From positions 310,001 to 374,000 of the forward strand of contig URXK01000001.1 in assembly GCA_900551755.1 (NCBI GenBank): a stretch of 64,000 bases of DNA. Reading direction: 5' to 3'. Both the position numbers and the translations under genes were made by a program. The notes below the pieces were generated by a model, which saw only the letters and a list, made by a program, of their open reading frames with translations, did not search any database and was not told the origin of the DNA. Numbering within the stretch: position 1 is the first letter of the stretch; each line of letters begins with the position of its first letter. This DNA comes from an uncultured Eubacterium sp. GTDB taxonomy: Bacteria; Bacillota; Clostridia; Lachnospirales; CAG-274. Of the stretch, positions 17,849 to 24,695 are shown in pieces.

Positions 17849-18802
17849 ATGTACGAAAATTCCATAGTTAAGGATATTGAAAATGTACAGACAATATATA
17901 TTACAGGTCATACTAATCCAGACGGTGATTGTATTGGTTCAACATTTGCTTTTGCACAAATTATGGCAAAGCTGGGCAAAACTCCTGTAATACTTCTTGA
18001 AGATTATGCAAAAAAGTTTAATATTTTAAAAGGTAGTGAATATATATATAATGGGGATTATGACCAATTATCTCCAGATGTAATGTTTGCTATTGATTGT
18101 GGTGATATTGACAGATTGGGTAATGCCAAAACTGTCTATGAAAGAGCAAAATTAACTTACAATATTGACCACCATATTAGCAACACTAATTATGGTATGG
18201 TTAATATTGTAAATGGTAATGCTTCATCAGCTTGTGAAGTAGTTTATGAAATAGCAAGTAAATTTGTTAATATTGATAAGGATATTGCCACAGCTTTATA
18301 TACTGGTTTATTAACTGATACAGGTTGTTTTAGACATAATTGTACTTCTGAAAGAACTCATCAGATAGCAGGTAAACTTGTTTCTGCTGGCGTTAATACT
18401 CCAGAAATTCATACTAAAATCTTAATGGAGCATACATTTATTGATGCCAAAATATTTGCAAGAGCTATTAGTAAAATGGTTCTTGCAAATGGCATTGCTT
18501 ATACATTTATAACAGCTAAGGATATGGAAGAATGTAATGCAACATCTAAGAATTTAGACGCTGTAGTAGGCTACCTTTTAAATACTGAAAATGCTAAGGT
18601 TGCTATATTTGCTAGTGAAAGAGATGGTGGCATTACAAAACTTAGCTTTAGGTCAAAAGAATTAAATGTAAACGAAGTTGCACAGCTTTATGGTGGTGGT
18701 GGTCATATTTTGGCTGCTGGTGCATCTGTAAATGGCAATATTGATGATGTTTTAAAAAATGCTGTTAATGAAGTAGAGAAAAGATTGGCGAAAAATGACT
18801 AA
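17849..18802 (+). CDS. nrnA: DHH-family phosphoesterase, nanoRNase/pAp phosphatase
   Basis: The 317-residue protein has the DHH family residues: GHTNPDGDCIGS (about 30-41), FAIDCGDIDRLGN, IDHHISNTNYG with DHH at 107-109, and the DHHA1 end motif LYGGGGHILAAGASV. In Firmicutes NrnA degrades two-to-five-nucleotide RNA and dephosphorylates 3'-phosphoadenosine 5'-phosphate. Its position between rbfA and truB is the usual one. RBS AAGGAGG. It overlaps truB by eight bases. Confidence 0.93.
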   Translation: MYENSIVKDIENVQTIYITGHTNPDGDCIGSTFAFAQIMAKLGKTPVILLEDYAKKFNILKGSEYIYNGDYDQLSPDVMFAIDCGDIDRLGNAKTVYERAKLTYNIDHHISNTNYGMVNIVNGNASSACEVVYEIASKFVNIDKDIATALYTGLLTDTGCFRHNCTSERTHQIAGKLVSAGVNTPEIHTKILMEHTFIDAKIFARAISKMVLANGIAYTFITAKDMEECNATSKNLDAVVGYLLNTENAKVAIFASERDGGITKLSFRSKELNVNEVAQLYGGGGHILAAGASVNGNIDDVLKNAVNEVEKRLAKND

Positions 18803-19694
18803 TAATAATTCAATTATAGGCGTAATTAATATTTATAAAGAAAAGGGATTTACTTCTCACGATGTTGTAAATATTGTTAGAAAAACTTTAGGCAGAGTTA
18901 AAACTGGACATACTGGTACTCTTGACCCAGATGCAGAAGGTGTGTTACCTATTTGTGTTGGCAAGGCAACTAAACTTGCTGATTATATAGCTGCAGATAT
19001 TAAAGAATATAAGGCTGAAATAACTTTAGGTATTACAACAACTACAGAGGATATTTCAGGCGATGTTATTGAAAAAAGAGCTGTTGAGTCTAGTGAAGAA
19101 GAAGTTAAGTCTGCTATTAATAGCTTTGTAGGTGAATATAATCAAACACCACCAATGTATTCTGCCATAAAAGTAAATGGCAAAAAACTTTATGAGCTTG
19201 CCAGAGAGGGTAAAGAAATAGAAAGAAAAACAAGACTTATTAATATTTATAAAATAAGAGATATTAAAGCTCTTGGTAATAATAAATATGAATTTTATGT
19301 TCTTTGCTCTAAAGGTACATATATAAGAACTCTTTGCAAGGATATTGGTGAAAAGTTGGGCTGTGGTGGCTGTATGTCTGATTTAACTAGAACAAGAAGC
19401 GGTAACTTCTACATTGAAGATAGTATAAAAATCAATGATTTTAAAGATATGGTTTCTCAAAACAAGTTAAATGAGATTTTACTTCCAGTTGAGAAAGTAT
19501 TGTCAAATTATAAAACTGTGAATATTGACTCAAAAGCTGAAAAGTTTGTATTAAATGGCAACAAAATAAGTGTTTCATATATAGATGAGAAAGATATAAA
19601 AGAAACTAAGGTTGTTGCTAAGTTTAACAATAGAGTAGTAGGAGTATACGAGGTATTAGGGGATTTTATAAAACCTATAACAATGTTGATTTAA
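18795..19694 (+). CDS. truB: tRNA pseudouridine-55 synthase
   Basis: TruB makes the pseudouridine at position 55 in the T loop of tRNAs. The 299-residue protein has the catalytic motif GHTGTLDPDAEGVLP, with catalytic Asp at 44, plus TPPMYSAIKVNGKKLYELAR and CSKGTYIRTLCKDIGEKLG. A PUA-like C-terminal domain follows. Its start lies inside nrnA, consistent with coupling. Confidence 0.96.
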   Translation: MTNNNSIIGVINIYKEKGFTSHDVVNIVRKTLGRVKTGHTGTLDPDAEGVLPICVGKATKLADYIAADIKEYKAEITLGITTTTEDISGDVIEKRAVESSEEEVKSAINSFVGEYNQTPPMYSAIKVNGKKLYELAREGKEIERKTRLINIYKIRDIKALGNNKYEFYVLCSKGTYIRTLCKDIGEKLGCGGCMSDLTRTRSGNFYIEDSIKINDFKDMVSQNKLNEILLPVEKVLSNYKTVNIDSKAEKFVLNGNKISVSYIDEKDIKETKVVAKFNNRVVGVYEVLGDFIKPITMLI

Positions 19695-19704
19695 GGTGAT
19701 AAAA

Positions 19705-20658
19705 ATGAAGGTTATTGAAACTGAACAATTTAAAATAGAAGAACCTTCTGCTGTAACAATAGGTAATTTTGATGGTATTCATTTAGGTCATCAAAAACTT
19801 ATTAAAACAGTGTTGGAGTGTTCCAAAAATGAGGGACTTAGAAGTATTGTCTTTTCTTTTGAGCCTCATCCAGTAGAATTTTTTGGCAGAAAAAGTGGTT
19901 TTAAAACAATGTTTTCTGTAGAAGAAAAAAAATATATTATTAACAGTTTAGGTGTTGATACACTTATACAATATCCTTTTAATAGAGAATTTTCATCAAT
20001 GTCACCTGATGAATTTATGAATCTTTTAGTTGAAAAAACTAATTGTAAGGTTCTTGTAGTTGGTGAAAATTATCATTTTGGCAAGGACCAGTGTGGTGAT
20101 ATAGATACACTTAAAAAATTAGGTGAAGAAAGAGGAATAAGAGTTATAGGTATTCCTAGAGTTAAAATTCACGATGTTAGAGTAAGTAGTACAAGAATTA
20201 GAGGACTTATTAATTATGGTGATATGGAAACTGTAACTAAGCTCCTTAATAAGCCATATTTTTCAATGGGCGAAATTGTACACGGTGATGAAAGAGGAAG
20301 AGTAATGAAATTTCCTACTATTAATATGCTTCCTCAACTTAAAAAACTTCTTCCACCTGATGGTGTATATTTCTCTAGGATTTGGCTTGATGGCAAGGTA
20401 TACAACGGTATGTCTAACATTGGCTTAAATCCAACATTTAATGGTGAAGCCAGAAAAATTGAAACTCATATTTTTGATTTTGACGAATTTGTTTATGGCA
20501 AAGTAGCTATGGTTGGATTTTACAAGAGAATAAGAAGTGAAAGAAAATTTAAAAATATGGAAGACTTAATGGCTCAGCTTAATGATGACAAGGCTGAGTG
20601 TAGAAAGTATGCTGAAGAAGGACTATTAAGTGAATATAGTCTAACTGAGAGGTCTTAA
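19705..20658 (+). CDS. ribF: Bifunctional riboflavin kinase/FAD synthetase
   Basis: RibF phosphorylates riboflavin to FMN and adenylates FMN to FAD. The N-terminal adenylyltransferase part shows VTIGNFDGIHLGHQ (18-30) and VSSTRIRGLI; the C-terminal flavokinase shows GDERGRVMKFPTINM and a conserved FNGEARKIETHIFDF. The length of 317 is normal. The start is set at the ATG at 19705 because AAGGTG lies six bases upstream; a GTG at 19696 overlaps that site. The gene ends one base before the acyltransferase start. Confidence 0.95.
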   Translation: MKVIETEQFKIEEPSAVTIGNFDGIHLGHQKLIKTVLECSKNEGLRSIVFSFEPHPVEFFGRKSGFKTMFSVEEKKYIINSLGVDTLIQYPFNREFSSMSPDEFMNLLVEKTNCKVLVVGENYHFGKDQCGDIDTLKKLGEERGIRVIGIPRVKIHDVRVSSTRIRGLINYGDMETVTKLLNKPYFSMGEIVHGDERGRVMKFPTINMLPQLKKLLPPDGVYFSRIWLDGKVYNGMSNIGLNPTFNGEARKIETHIFDFDEFVYGKVAMVGFYKRIRSERKFKNMEDLMAQLNDDKAECRKYAEEGLLSEYSLTERS

Positions 20659-20659
20659 T

Positions 20660-21721
20660 GTGAAAAATAACAATAAATTTTTAAATATAGATGTAATTAG
20701 AGTTATATCAATGTTTTGTGTTATTTTTCTTCATTGTGCTTCTAACAGATTGAGAGTAGATATGGATAGCACAGGTTGGGATATAGTTAATGTACTTACA
20801 GCTTTTGCAACTTGTGGTGTTCCTATGTTCTTTATGATTTCAGGTGCTTTGATACTTAATAGTAAAAATACACTAAACATTGAGTATACCTTAAAGAAAA
20901 GAATTTTAAGACTATTTATTCCTATGGTTTTATGGTCTATTATTGCTATAATTGTGGGACTTTATGCAGATAAGGATTTGGCTTTAACAGCTGGAAATTT
21001 TTATAATAAGGCTGTTCACTTTTTTTATAAACCAGTAGCTGTACATTTGTGGTTTATGTATTATCTTATTCCAATGTACTTGATTTCTCCGGCTTTAAAG
21101 GCTTTTGTTGATAATGTTCAGGAAAATGTTGTAAAATATATTTTGATACTTTGGCTTTTCCATATAATTTCCTTAACCCTTGGTGGTATACTTGAAGGAG
21201 ATAATCAAAAAATAATTGTTAGTGTAAGCTTTATTAATAATATTGGATTTATTAGTGGCTATTTAGGTTATTTTTTACTTGGTTGGTATATATTTAACAG
21301 TAAAATTGAAATATCTTTTTGGTGGCTTTTATTGATTGCTATTATGTCAATAATGTTTATATCAGTAGGCACAAAGGCGGTAACTAATCATAATGAGTTT
21401 TATACAGAAACATATAAATCTTATAGAAGTATATTTGTTGTAATTTTGTCAAGTTCAGTATTTATGCTTTTGTGTAAAATAAAAACTGTGCCTAATTTTT
21501 TAGGCAGCATCATTGCTTTGATTTCGTCAGTATCTTATGGTGTGTATCTTAGCCATAATGTGATTATAGAGCTTTTAAATAAGTGGGGCTTAAAAAATCA
21601 TAGCATTACAGTAGTTGCTGAAACTTTTGTTATTACATCAATTACATCAATTTTGTTGATATTTATATTGAGTAAAATCAAGTATTTGTCATATATATTT
21701 GCTGGTATTAAAAAAAGTTAA
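20660..21721 (+). CDS. Acyltransferase family 3 membrane protein
   Basis: The 353-residue integral membrane protein begins, from GTG, with FLNIDVIRVISMFCVIFLHC, the typical first helix of acyltransferase-3 (OafA/WecH-like) proteins with the conserved Arg and His. About ten hydrophobic segments follow, with VHLWFMYYLIPMYLISP in the middle, another family signature. Such enzymes O-acetylate surface glycans or peptidoglycan; the acceptor is unknown. The GTG start has GAGAGG eight bases upstream, within the end of ribF. Its place between ribF and rpsO is unusual for this conserved operon. Confidence 0.88.
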   Translation: MKNNNKFLNIDVIRVISMFCVIFLHCASNRLRVDMDSTGWDIVNVLTAFATCGVPMFFMISGALILNSKNTLNIEYTLKKRILRLFIPMVLWSIIAIIVGLYADKDLALTAGNFYNKAVHFFYKPVAVHLWFMYYLIPMYLISPALKAFVDNVQENVVKYILILWLFHIISLTLGGILEGDNQKIIVSVSFINNIGFISGYLGYFLLGWYIFNSKIEISFWWLLLIAIMSIMFISVGTKAVTNHNEFYTETYKSYRSIFVVILSSSVFMLLCKIKTVPNFLGSIIALISSVSYGVYLSHNVIIELLNKWGLKNHSITVVAETFVITSITSILLIFILSKIKYLSYIFAGIKKS

Positions 21722-21739
21722 AATAATACAAAAAAGTGC

Positions 21740-21768
21740 TTGCAATGTGGCTTTAAATATGTTAATAT
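21740..21768 (+). promoter_or_regulatory. Promoter of rpsO
   Basis: TTGCAA (21740-21745), 17 bases, TAATAT (21763-21768), giving a leader of about 95 bases. Confidence 0.6.
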
Positions 21769-21772
21769 ATCT

Positions 21773-21860
21773 ATTGTGTGTTACACAATACTATTTATCC
21801 TATGTTCAGAGTTCGGAAACTCCGACCTTCTCTTAACATAAGGAGATTATAATTTTAGGA
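21773..21860 (+). promoter_or_regulatory. Structured rpsO leader, candidate S15 autoregulatory RNA
   Basis: The leader holds a small hairpin ATTGTGT/ACACAAT (21773-21789), then TCCTATGTT (21798-21806) that can pair with AACATAAGGA (21835-21844). The latter includes the AGGA before the coding start, so the pairing could hide translation signals. Between them GAGT can pair either with the nearby ACTC or, as GAGAG-like bases, with TTCTCTT, giving alternatives. Ribosomal protein S15 represses its own mRNA through such leaders in several bacteria. Assignment here is by position and shape only. Confidence 0.45.
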
Positions 21861-21870
21861 GGATTTTAAA

Positions 21871-22125
21871 ATGGATAAGAAAACAATTATCGCAAAGTTT
21901 GGTAGAAATGAAGCTGACACTGGTTCACCAGAGGTACAGGTTGCTTTATTAACAGAAAGAATTAATCACTTAACTGAACACTTAAAGGAGCATAAGAAGG
22001 ACCACCACTCTAGAAGAGGTCTTTTAAAGATGGTTGGTAAGAGAAAGGGTCTTTTAAACTATATTAAGTCTAAGGATGTTGTTGCATACCGTGAACTTAT
22101 TGCTGCTTTAGGTTTAAGAAAGTAA
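21871..22125 (+). CDS. rpsO: 30S ribosomal protein S15
   Basis: S15 binds the central domain of 16S rRNA early in assembly. The 84-residue chain has [38 protein letters not shown] and LLNYIKSKD, which is diagnostic. It is about five residues shorter at the N-terminus than the usual 89. RBS TAGGAGG lies 9 bases before the ATG. Confidence 0.98.
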   Translation: MDKKTIIAKFGRNEADTGSPEVQVALLTERINHLTEHLKEHKKDHHSRRGLLKMVGKRKGLLNYIKSKDVVAYRELIAALGLRK

Positions 22126-22133
22126 TTTTTTTC

Positions 22134-22164
22134 AAAGCGTGGTGCTTCACCACGCTTTATTTTG
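22134..22164 (+). terminator. Terminator of rpsO
   Basis: An 11-pair perfect stem AAAGCGTGGTG/CACCACGCTTT (22134-22158) with a three-base loop, followed by ATTTT. Confidence 0.9.
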
Positions 22165-22186
22165 TGTAAGTTATTTAAGTGGTAAG

Positions 22187-22250
22187 GGCGATATTTTTAG
22201 TTTAAAAATATGTTTATAATTATAAACCTGTTTTTAAGCTAAAAATTGCC
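22187..22250 (+). promoter_or_regulatory. Long rod-like hairpin in the pnp leader
   Basis: Three stacked stems form one rod: GGCG...ATTTTTAG with CTAAAAAT...TGCC outside, TTTAAAAA (22201-22208) with TTTTTAAG (22231-22238) in the middle, and GTTTATAATTATAAAC (22212-22227) at the tip. It ends 45 bases before the pnp start. There is no T run, so it is not a terminator. In Escherichia coli the pnp leader forms a long hairpin that RNase III cuts for autoregulation; a similar role here is inference. Confidence 0.55.
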
Positions 22251-22294
22251 TTGATTCACTTTAATATATATTTTTTATCAAGGAGGAAAATTTT

Positions 22295-24433
22295 ATGAGT
22301 AAGATTTACAAAATGGACTTAGCTGGTAGAGAGCTTTCAGTTGAAATTGGTAAAGTTGCTGAATTAGCTAATGGTGAGTGTATTGTAAGATACGGTGACA
22401 CTGTTGTTTTAGTTACTGCTACTGCATCTGAAAAGCCAAGAGCTGGCATTGACTTTTTCCCATTATCAATTGATTATGAGGAAAAAATGTATGCTGTAGG
22501 TAAAATCCCTGGCGGTTTTACAAGAAGAGAAGGTAGACCAGCTGAACACGCTATTTTAACAGCTAGAGTTATTGATAGACCAATTAGACCTTTATTCCCT
22601 AAGGATTATAGAAATGATGTTTCTATTAATGCTATGGTTATGGCTGTTGACCAGGATTGTGCACCTGAAATTTGTGCTATGATTGGTTCTTCAATTGCAC
22701 TTTCAATTTCTGACATTCCTTTCTACGGTCCTACAGGTTCTGTATCTGTTGGTATGGTTGATGGCGAATATATTATTAACCCAACAGCTGAGCAGAAGGC
22801 AAAGAGCAGAATGAACCTTACAGTTGCATCAACTAAGGAAAAGGTTATGATGATTGAAGCAGGTGCTGATGAAGTAACTGATGACGAAATGTATGATGCA
22901 ATTATGTTTGGTCACGCTCAGAATATTGAAATCTGTAAGTTTATTGACGGTATTGTTGCAGAGTGTGGCAAAGAAAAGCATAGCTATGAAGAACACGTTG
23001 TTGACCACGACTTATATGATGCTATTAAGGAATTAATTGGCGATAAGAGAATGGAAGAAGCTGTTTTCACTGATATGAAGCAGGTTAGAGATGAAAGAAT
23101 TTCTGAAATCGAAGCTGAGTGTTGTGAAAAGCTTTTTGAGCAGTTTGGTAATGATGACGAGGTTGAATTTGAGGCTGTAATTGGCGAGGCTATTTACAAG
23201 TACGAAAAGGAAACTGTAAGAAGAATGATTTTAAGAGAGCATAAGAGACCAGACGGTAGAAAGCTTGACGAAATTAGACCATTATCTGCTGAGGTCGATG
23301 TACTTCCTAGAGTTCACGGTTCAGGCTTATTTAAGAGAGGTCAGACTCAGGTATTAACTGTTACAACTCTTGGTTCAATGTCTGATGTACAGAAGTTAGA
23401 CGGTCTTGATGAGGCTGAAACAACTAAGAGATATATTCACCACTATAACTTCCCAGGTTTCTCTGTTGGCGAAGCTAAGCCTTCAAGAAGTCCTGGTAGA
23501 AGAGAAATTGGTCACGGTGCTTTAGCAGAAAGAGCTTTATTACCAGTTATTCCTAGTGAGGACGAGTTCCCTTATGCTATCAGACTTGTATCTGAAGTAT
23601 TAAGTTCAAACGGTTCAACATCTCAGGGTAGTGTTTGTGGTTCTACACTTTCACTTATGGCTGCTGGTGTTCCTATTAAGAGACCTGTTGCTGGTATTTC
23701 TTGTGGTCTTGTTACTGGTGAAACTGATGATGACTTTATTCTTTTAACAGATATTCAGGGTCTTGAGGACTTCTTTGGTGATATGGACTTTAAGGTAGCT
23801 GGTACTCACGAAGGTATTACAGCTATTCAGATGGATATGAAGATTCAGGGTCTTACTCCAGAAATCATTAAGGGTGCTATTGCAAATACTCACAAGGCTA
23901 GAAATTATATCCTTGATGAAGTTATGCTTAAGGCTATTGCTGAACCTAGAAAGGAATTATCTGAATTTGCTCCTAAGATTGAGTTTGTTCAGATTAACCC
24001 AGATAAGATGGCTGAGGTTATTGGTTCTAAGGGTAAGGTAATTAATAGAATTATTGAAGAATCTGGTGTAGATAAGATTGATACTGAGGACGAAGGCAAG
24101 ATTTATGTAGCATCTGCTAATGCTGCTGCAATAAAGAAGGCTGTTGATATGATTAAGCTCATTGATGAAGGTCCTAAGCCTGGTAAAGTTTATACAGGTA
24201 CAGTAACAAGAATTATGAATTTCGGTGCATTTGTTGAAATTGCTCCAGAAAAGGAAGGTCTTGTACACATTTCTAAGTTAGCTCACGAAAGAGTAGCTAA
24301 TGTTGAAGATGTTGTAAATGTTGGTGATGTTATCGAAGTTAAGGTAATTGAAATTGACCAGCAGGGTAGAATTAATCTTTCAAGAAAAGATTGTCTTCCA
24401 AAGCCAGAAAAAAAGGCAAAAGTTGAAGAATAA
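22295..24433 (+). CDS. pnp: Polyribonucleotide nucleotidyltransferase (PNPase)
   Basis: PNPase degrades RNA 3' to 5' by phosphorolysis as a trimer. The 712-residue protein has the first RNase PH core (GDTVVLVTAT, GGFTRREGRPAEHAIL), a linker helix domain, the second core with the active site (HHYNFPGFSVGEAKPSRSP, then GVPIKRPVAGISCGL, DIQGLEDFFGDMDFKVAGT), a KH domain (MAEVIGSKGKVINRIIEESG) and a C-terminal S1 domain (GTVTRIMNFGAFVEIAPEKEG). Length is typical. RBS AAGGAGG. It follows rpsO as in most bacteria. Confidence 0.98.
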   Translation: MSKIYKMDLAGRELSVEIGKVAELANGECIVRYGDTVVLVTATASEKPRAGIDFFPLSIDYEEKMYAVGKIPGGFTRREGRPAEHAILTARVIDRPIRPLFPKDYRNDVSINAMVMAVDQDCAPEICAMIGSSIALSISDIPFYGPTGSVSVGMVDGEYIINPTAEQKAKSRMNLTVASTKEKVMMIEAGADEVTDDEMYDAIMFGHAQNIEICKFIDGIVAECGKEKHSYEEHVVDHDLYDAIKELIGDKRMEEAVFTDMKQVRDERISEIEAECCEKLFEQFGNDDEVEFEAVIGEAIYKYEKETVRRMILREHKRPDGRKLDEIRPLSAEVDVLPRVHGSGLFKRGQTQVLTVTTLGSMSDVQKLDGLDEAETTKRYIHHYNFPGFSVGEAKPSRSPGRREIGHGALAERALLPVIPSEDEFPYAIRLVSEVLSSNGSTSQGSVCGSTLSLMAAGVPIKRPVAGISCGLVTGETDDDFILLTDIQGLEDFFGDMDFKVAGTHEGITAIQMDMKIQGLTPEIIKGAIANTHKARNYILDEVMLKAIAEPRKELSEFAPKIEFVQINPDKMAEVIGSKGKVINRIIEESGVDKIDTEDEGKIYVASANAAAIKKAVDMIKLIDEGPKPGKVYTGTVTRIMNFGAFVEIAPEKEGLVHISKLAHERVANVEDVVNVGDVIEVKVIEIDQQGRINLSRKDCLPKPEKKAKVEE

Positions 24434-24450
24434 TTAAAAATATAAAAAAT

Positions 24451-24488
24451 AAAACTGTTTGAATTTTCAGACAGTTTTATTTTTTTTG
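24451..24488 (+). terminator. Terminator of pnp
   Basis: AAAACTGT (24451-24458) pairs with ACAGTTTT (24471-24478), extended inward to about 12 pairs, followed by ATTTTTTTT. It isolates the CRISPR locus from the translation operon. Confidence 0.9.
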
Positions 24489-24506
24489 TCTAAAATAGTA
24501 TATAAA

Positions 24507-24535
24507 TTGACATTATATTAACTATATGATATACT
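24507..24535 (+). promoter_or_regulatory. Promoter of the cas9-cas1-cas2-csn2 operon
   Basis: TTGACA (24507-24512), 17 bases, TATACT (24530-24535): almost perfect consensus. Transcription would start near 24542 and cross the whole tracrRNA gene in the opposite sense before reaching cas9. A weaker second candidate for cas9, TTGTAG (24639-24644), 17 bases, TATTAT (24662-24667), overlaps the tracrRNA promoter. Confidence 0.7.
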
Positions 24536-24544
24536 TTTATTAAA

Positions 24545-24659
24545 TAAAAAAAGCCTTAAAAAAGGCTTTTAAGCACAACACTTGTGCGAACGGAAAACCG
24601 AACGATTAGAAATAATTTTTATTTGAACTCGTAATGTTTTGTAGGTAGTAATATCTACA
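24545..24659 (-). ncRNA. tracrRNA of the type II-A system
   Basis: On the minus strand 24621-24652 is the anti-repeat. Against the CRISPR repeat it gives a lower stem (repeat TTTGA), a bulge of GA opposite GAGT, then an upper stem of eight pairs (GTAATGTT), and further pairing past a three-base repeat bulge. The 2-versus-4 bulge is the layout of Streptococcus pyogenes tracrRNA. Downstream come an AT-only hairpin (AAATAA/TTATTT), CGG-TTTT-CCG, GCACAA-GTG-TTGTGC, and a terminator AAGCCTT/AAGGCTT with seven T (plus 24546-24568). The 5' end is set from the promoter -10 box. Processing with crRNA by RNase III and loading into Cas9 follow from the family. Confidence 0.9.
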
Positions 24660-24665
24660 TATATT

Positions 24666-24694
24666 ATTATATTATAAAAAAGGGCAGGTGTCAA
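24666..24694 (-). promoter_or_regulatory. Promoter of tracrRNA
   Basis: On the minus strand TTGACA (24689-24694) and TATAAT (24666-24671) are both perfect and 17 bases apart. The -35 box ends one base before the cas9 start codon and the -10 region lies in the cas9 leader. Confidence 0.85.
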
Positions 24695-24695
24695 T

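Noticed and set aside
24546..24570. The tracrRNA terminator hairpin read on the plus strand as a terminator or attenuator of cas9
   Set aside because: On the plus strand only four T follow and the hairpin begins within about 10 bases of the predicted start, too early for normal intrinsic termination.
24545..24659. A long tracrRNA form acting as a natural self-guide against the cas promoter, as in S. pyogenes
   Set aside because: The predicted transcript starts only a few bases before the anti-repeat, leaving no guide segment, and I see no extended match to the cas9 promoter.
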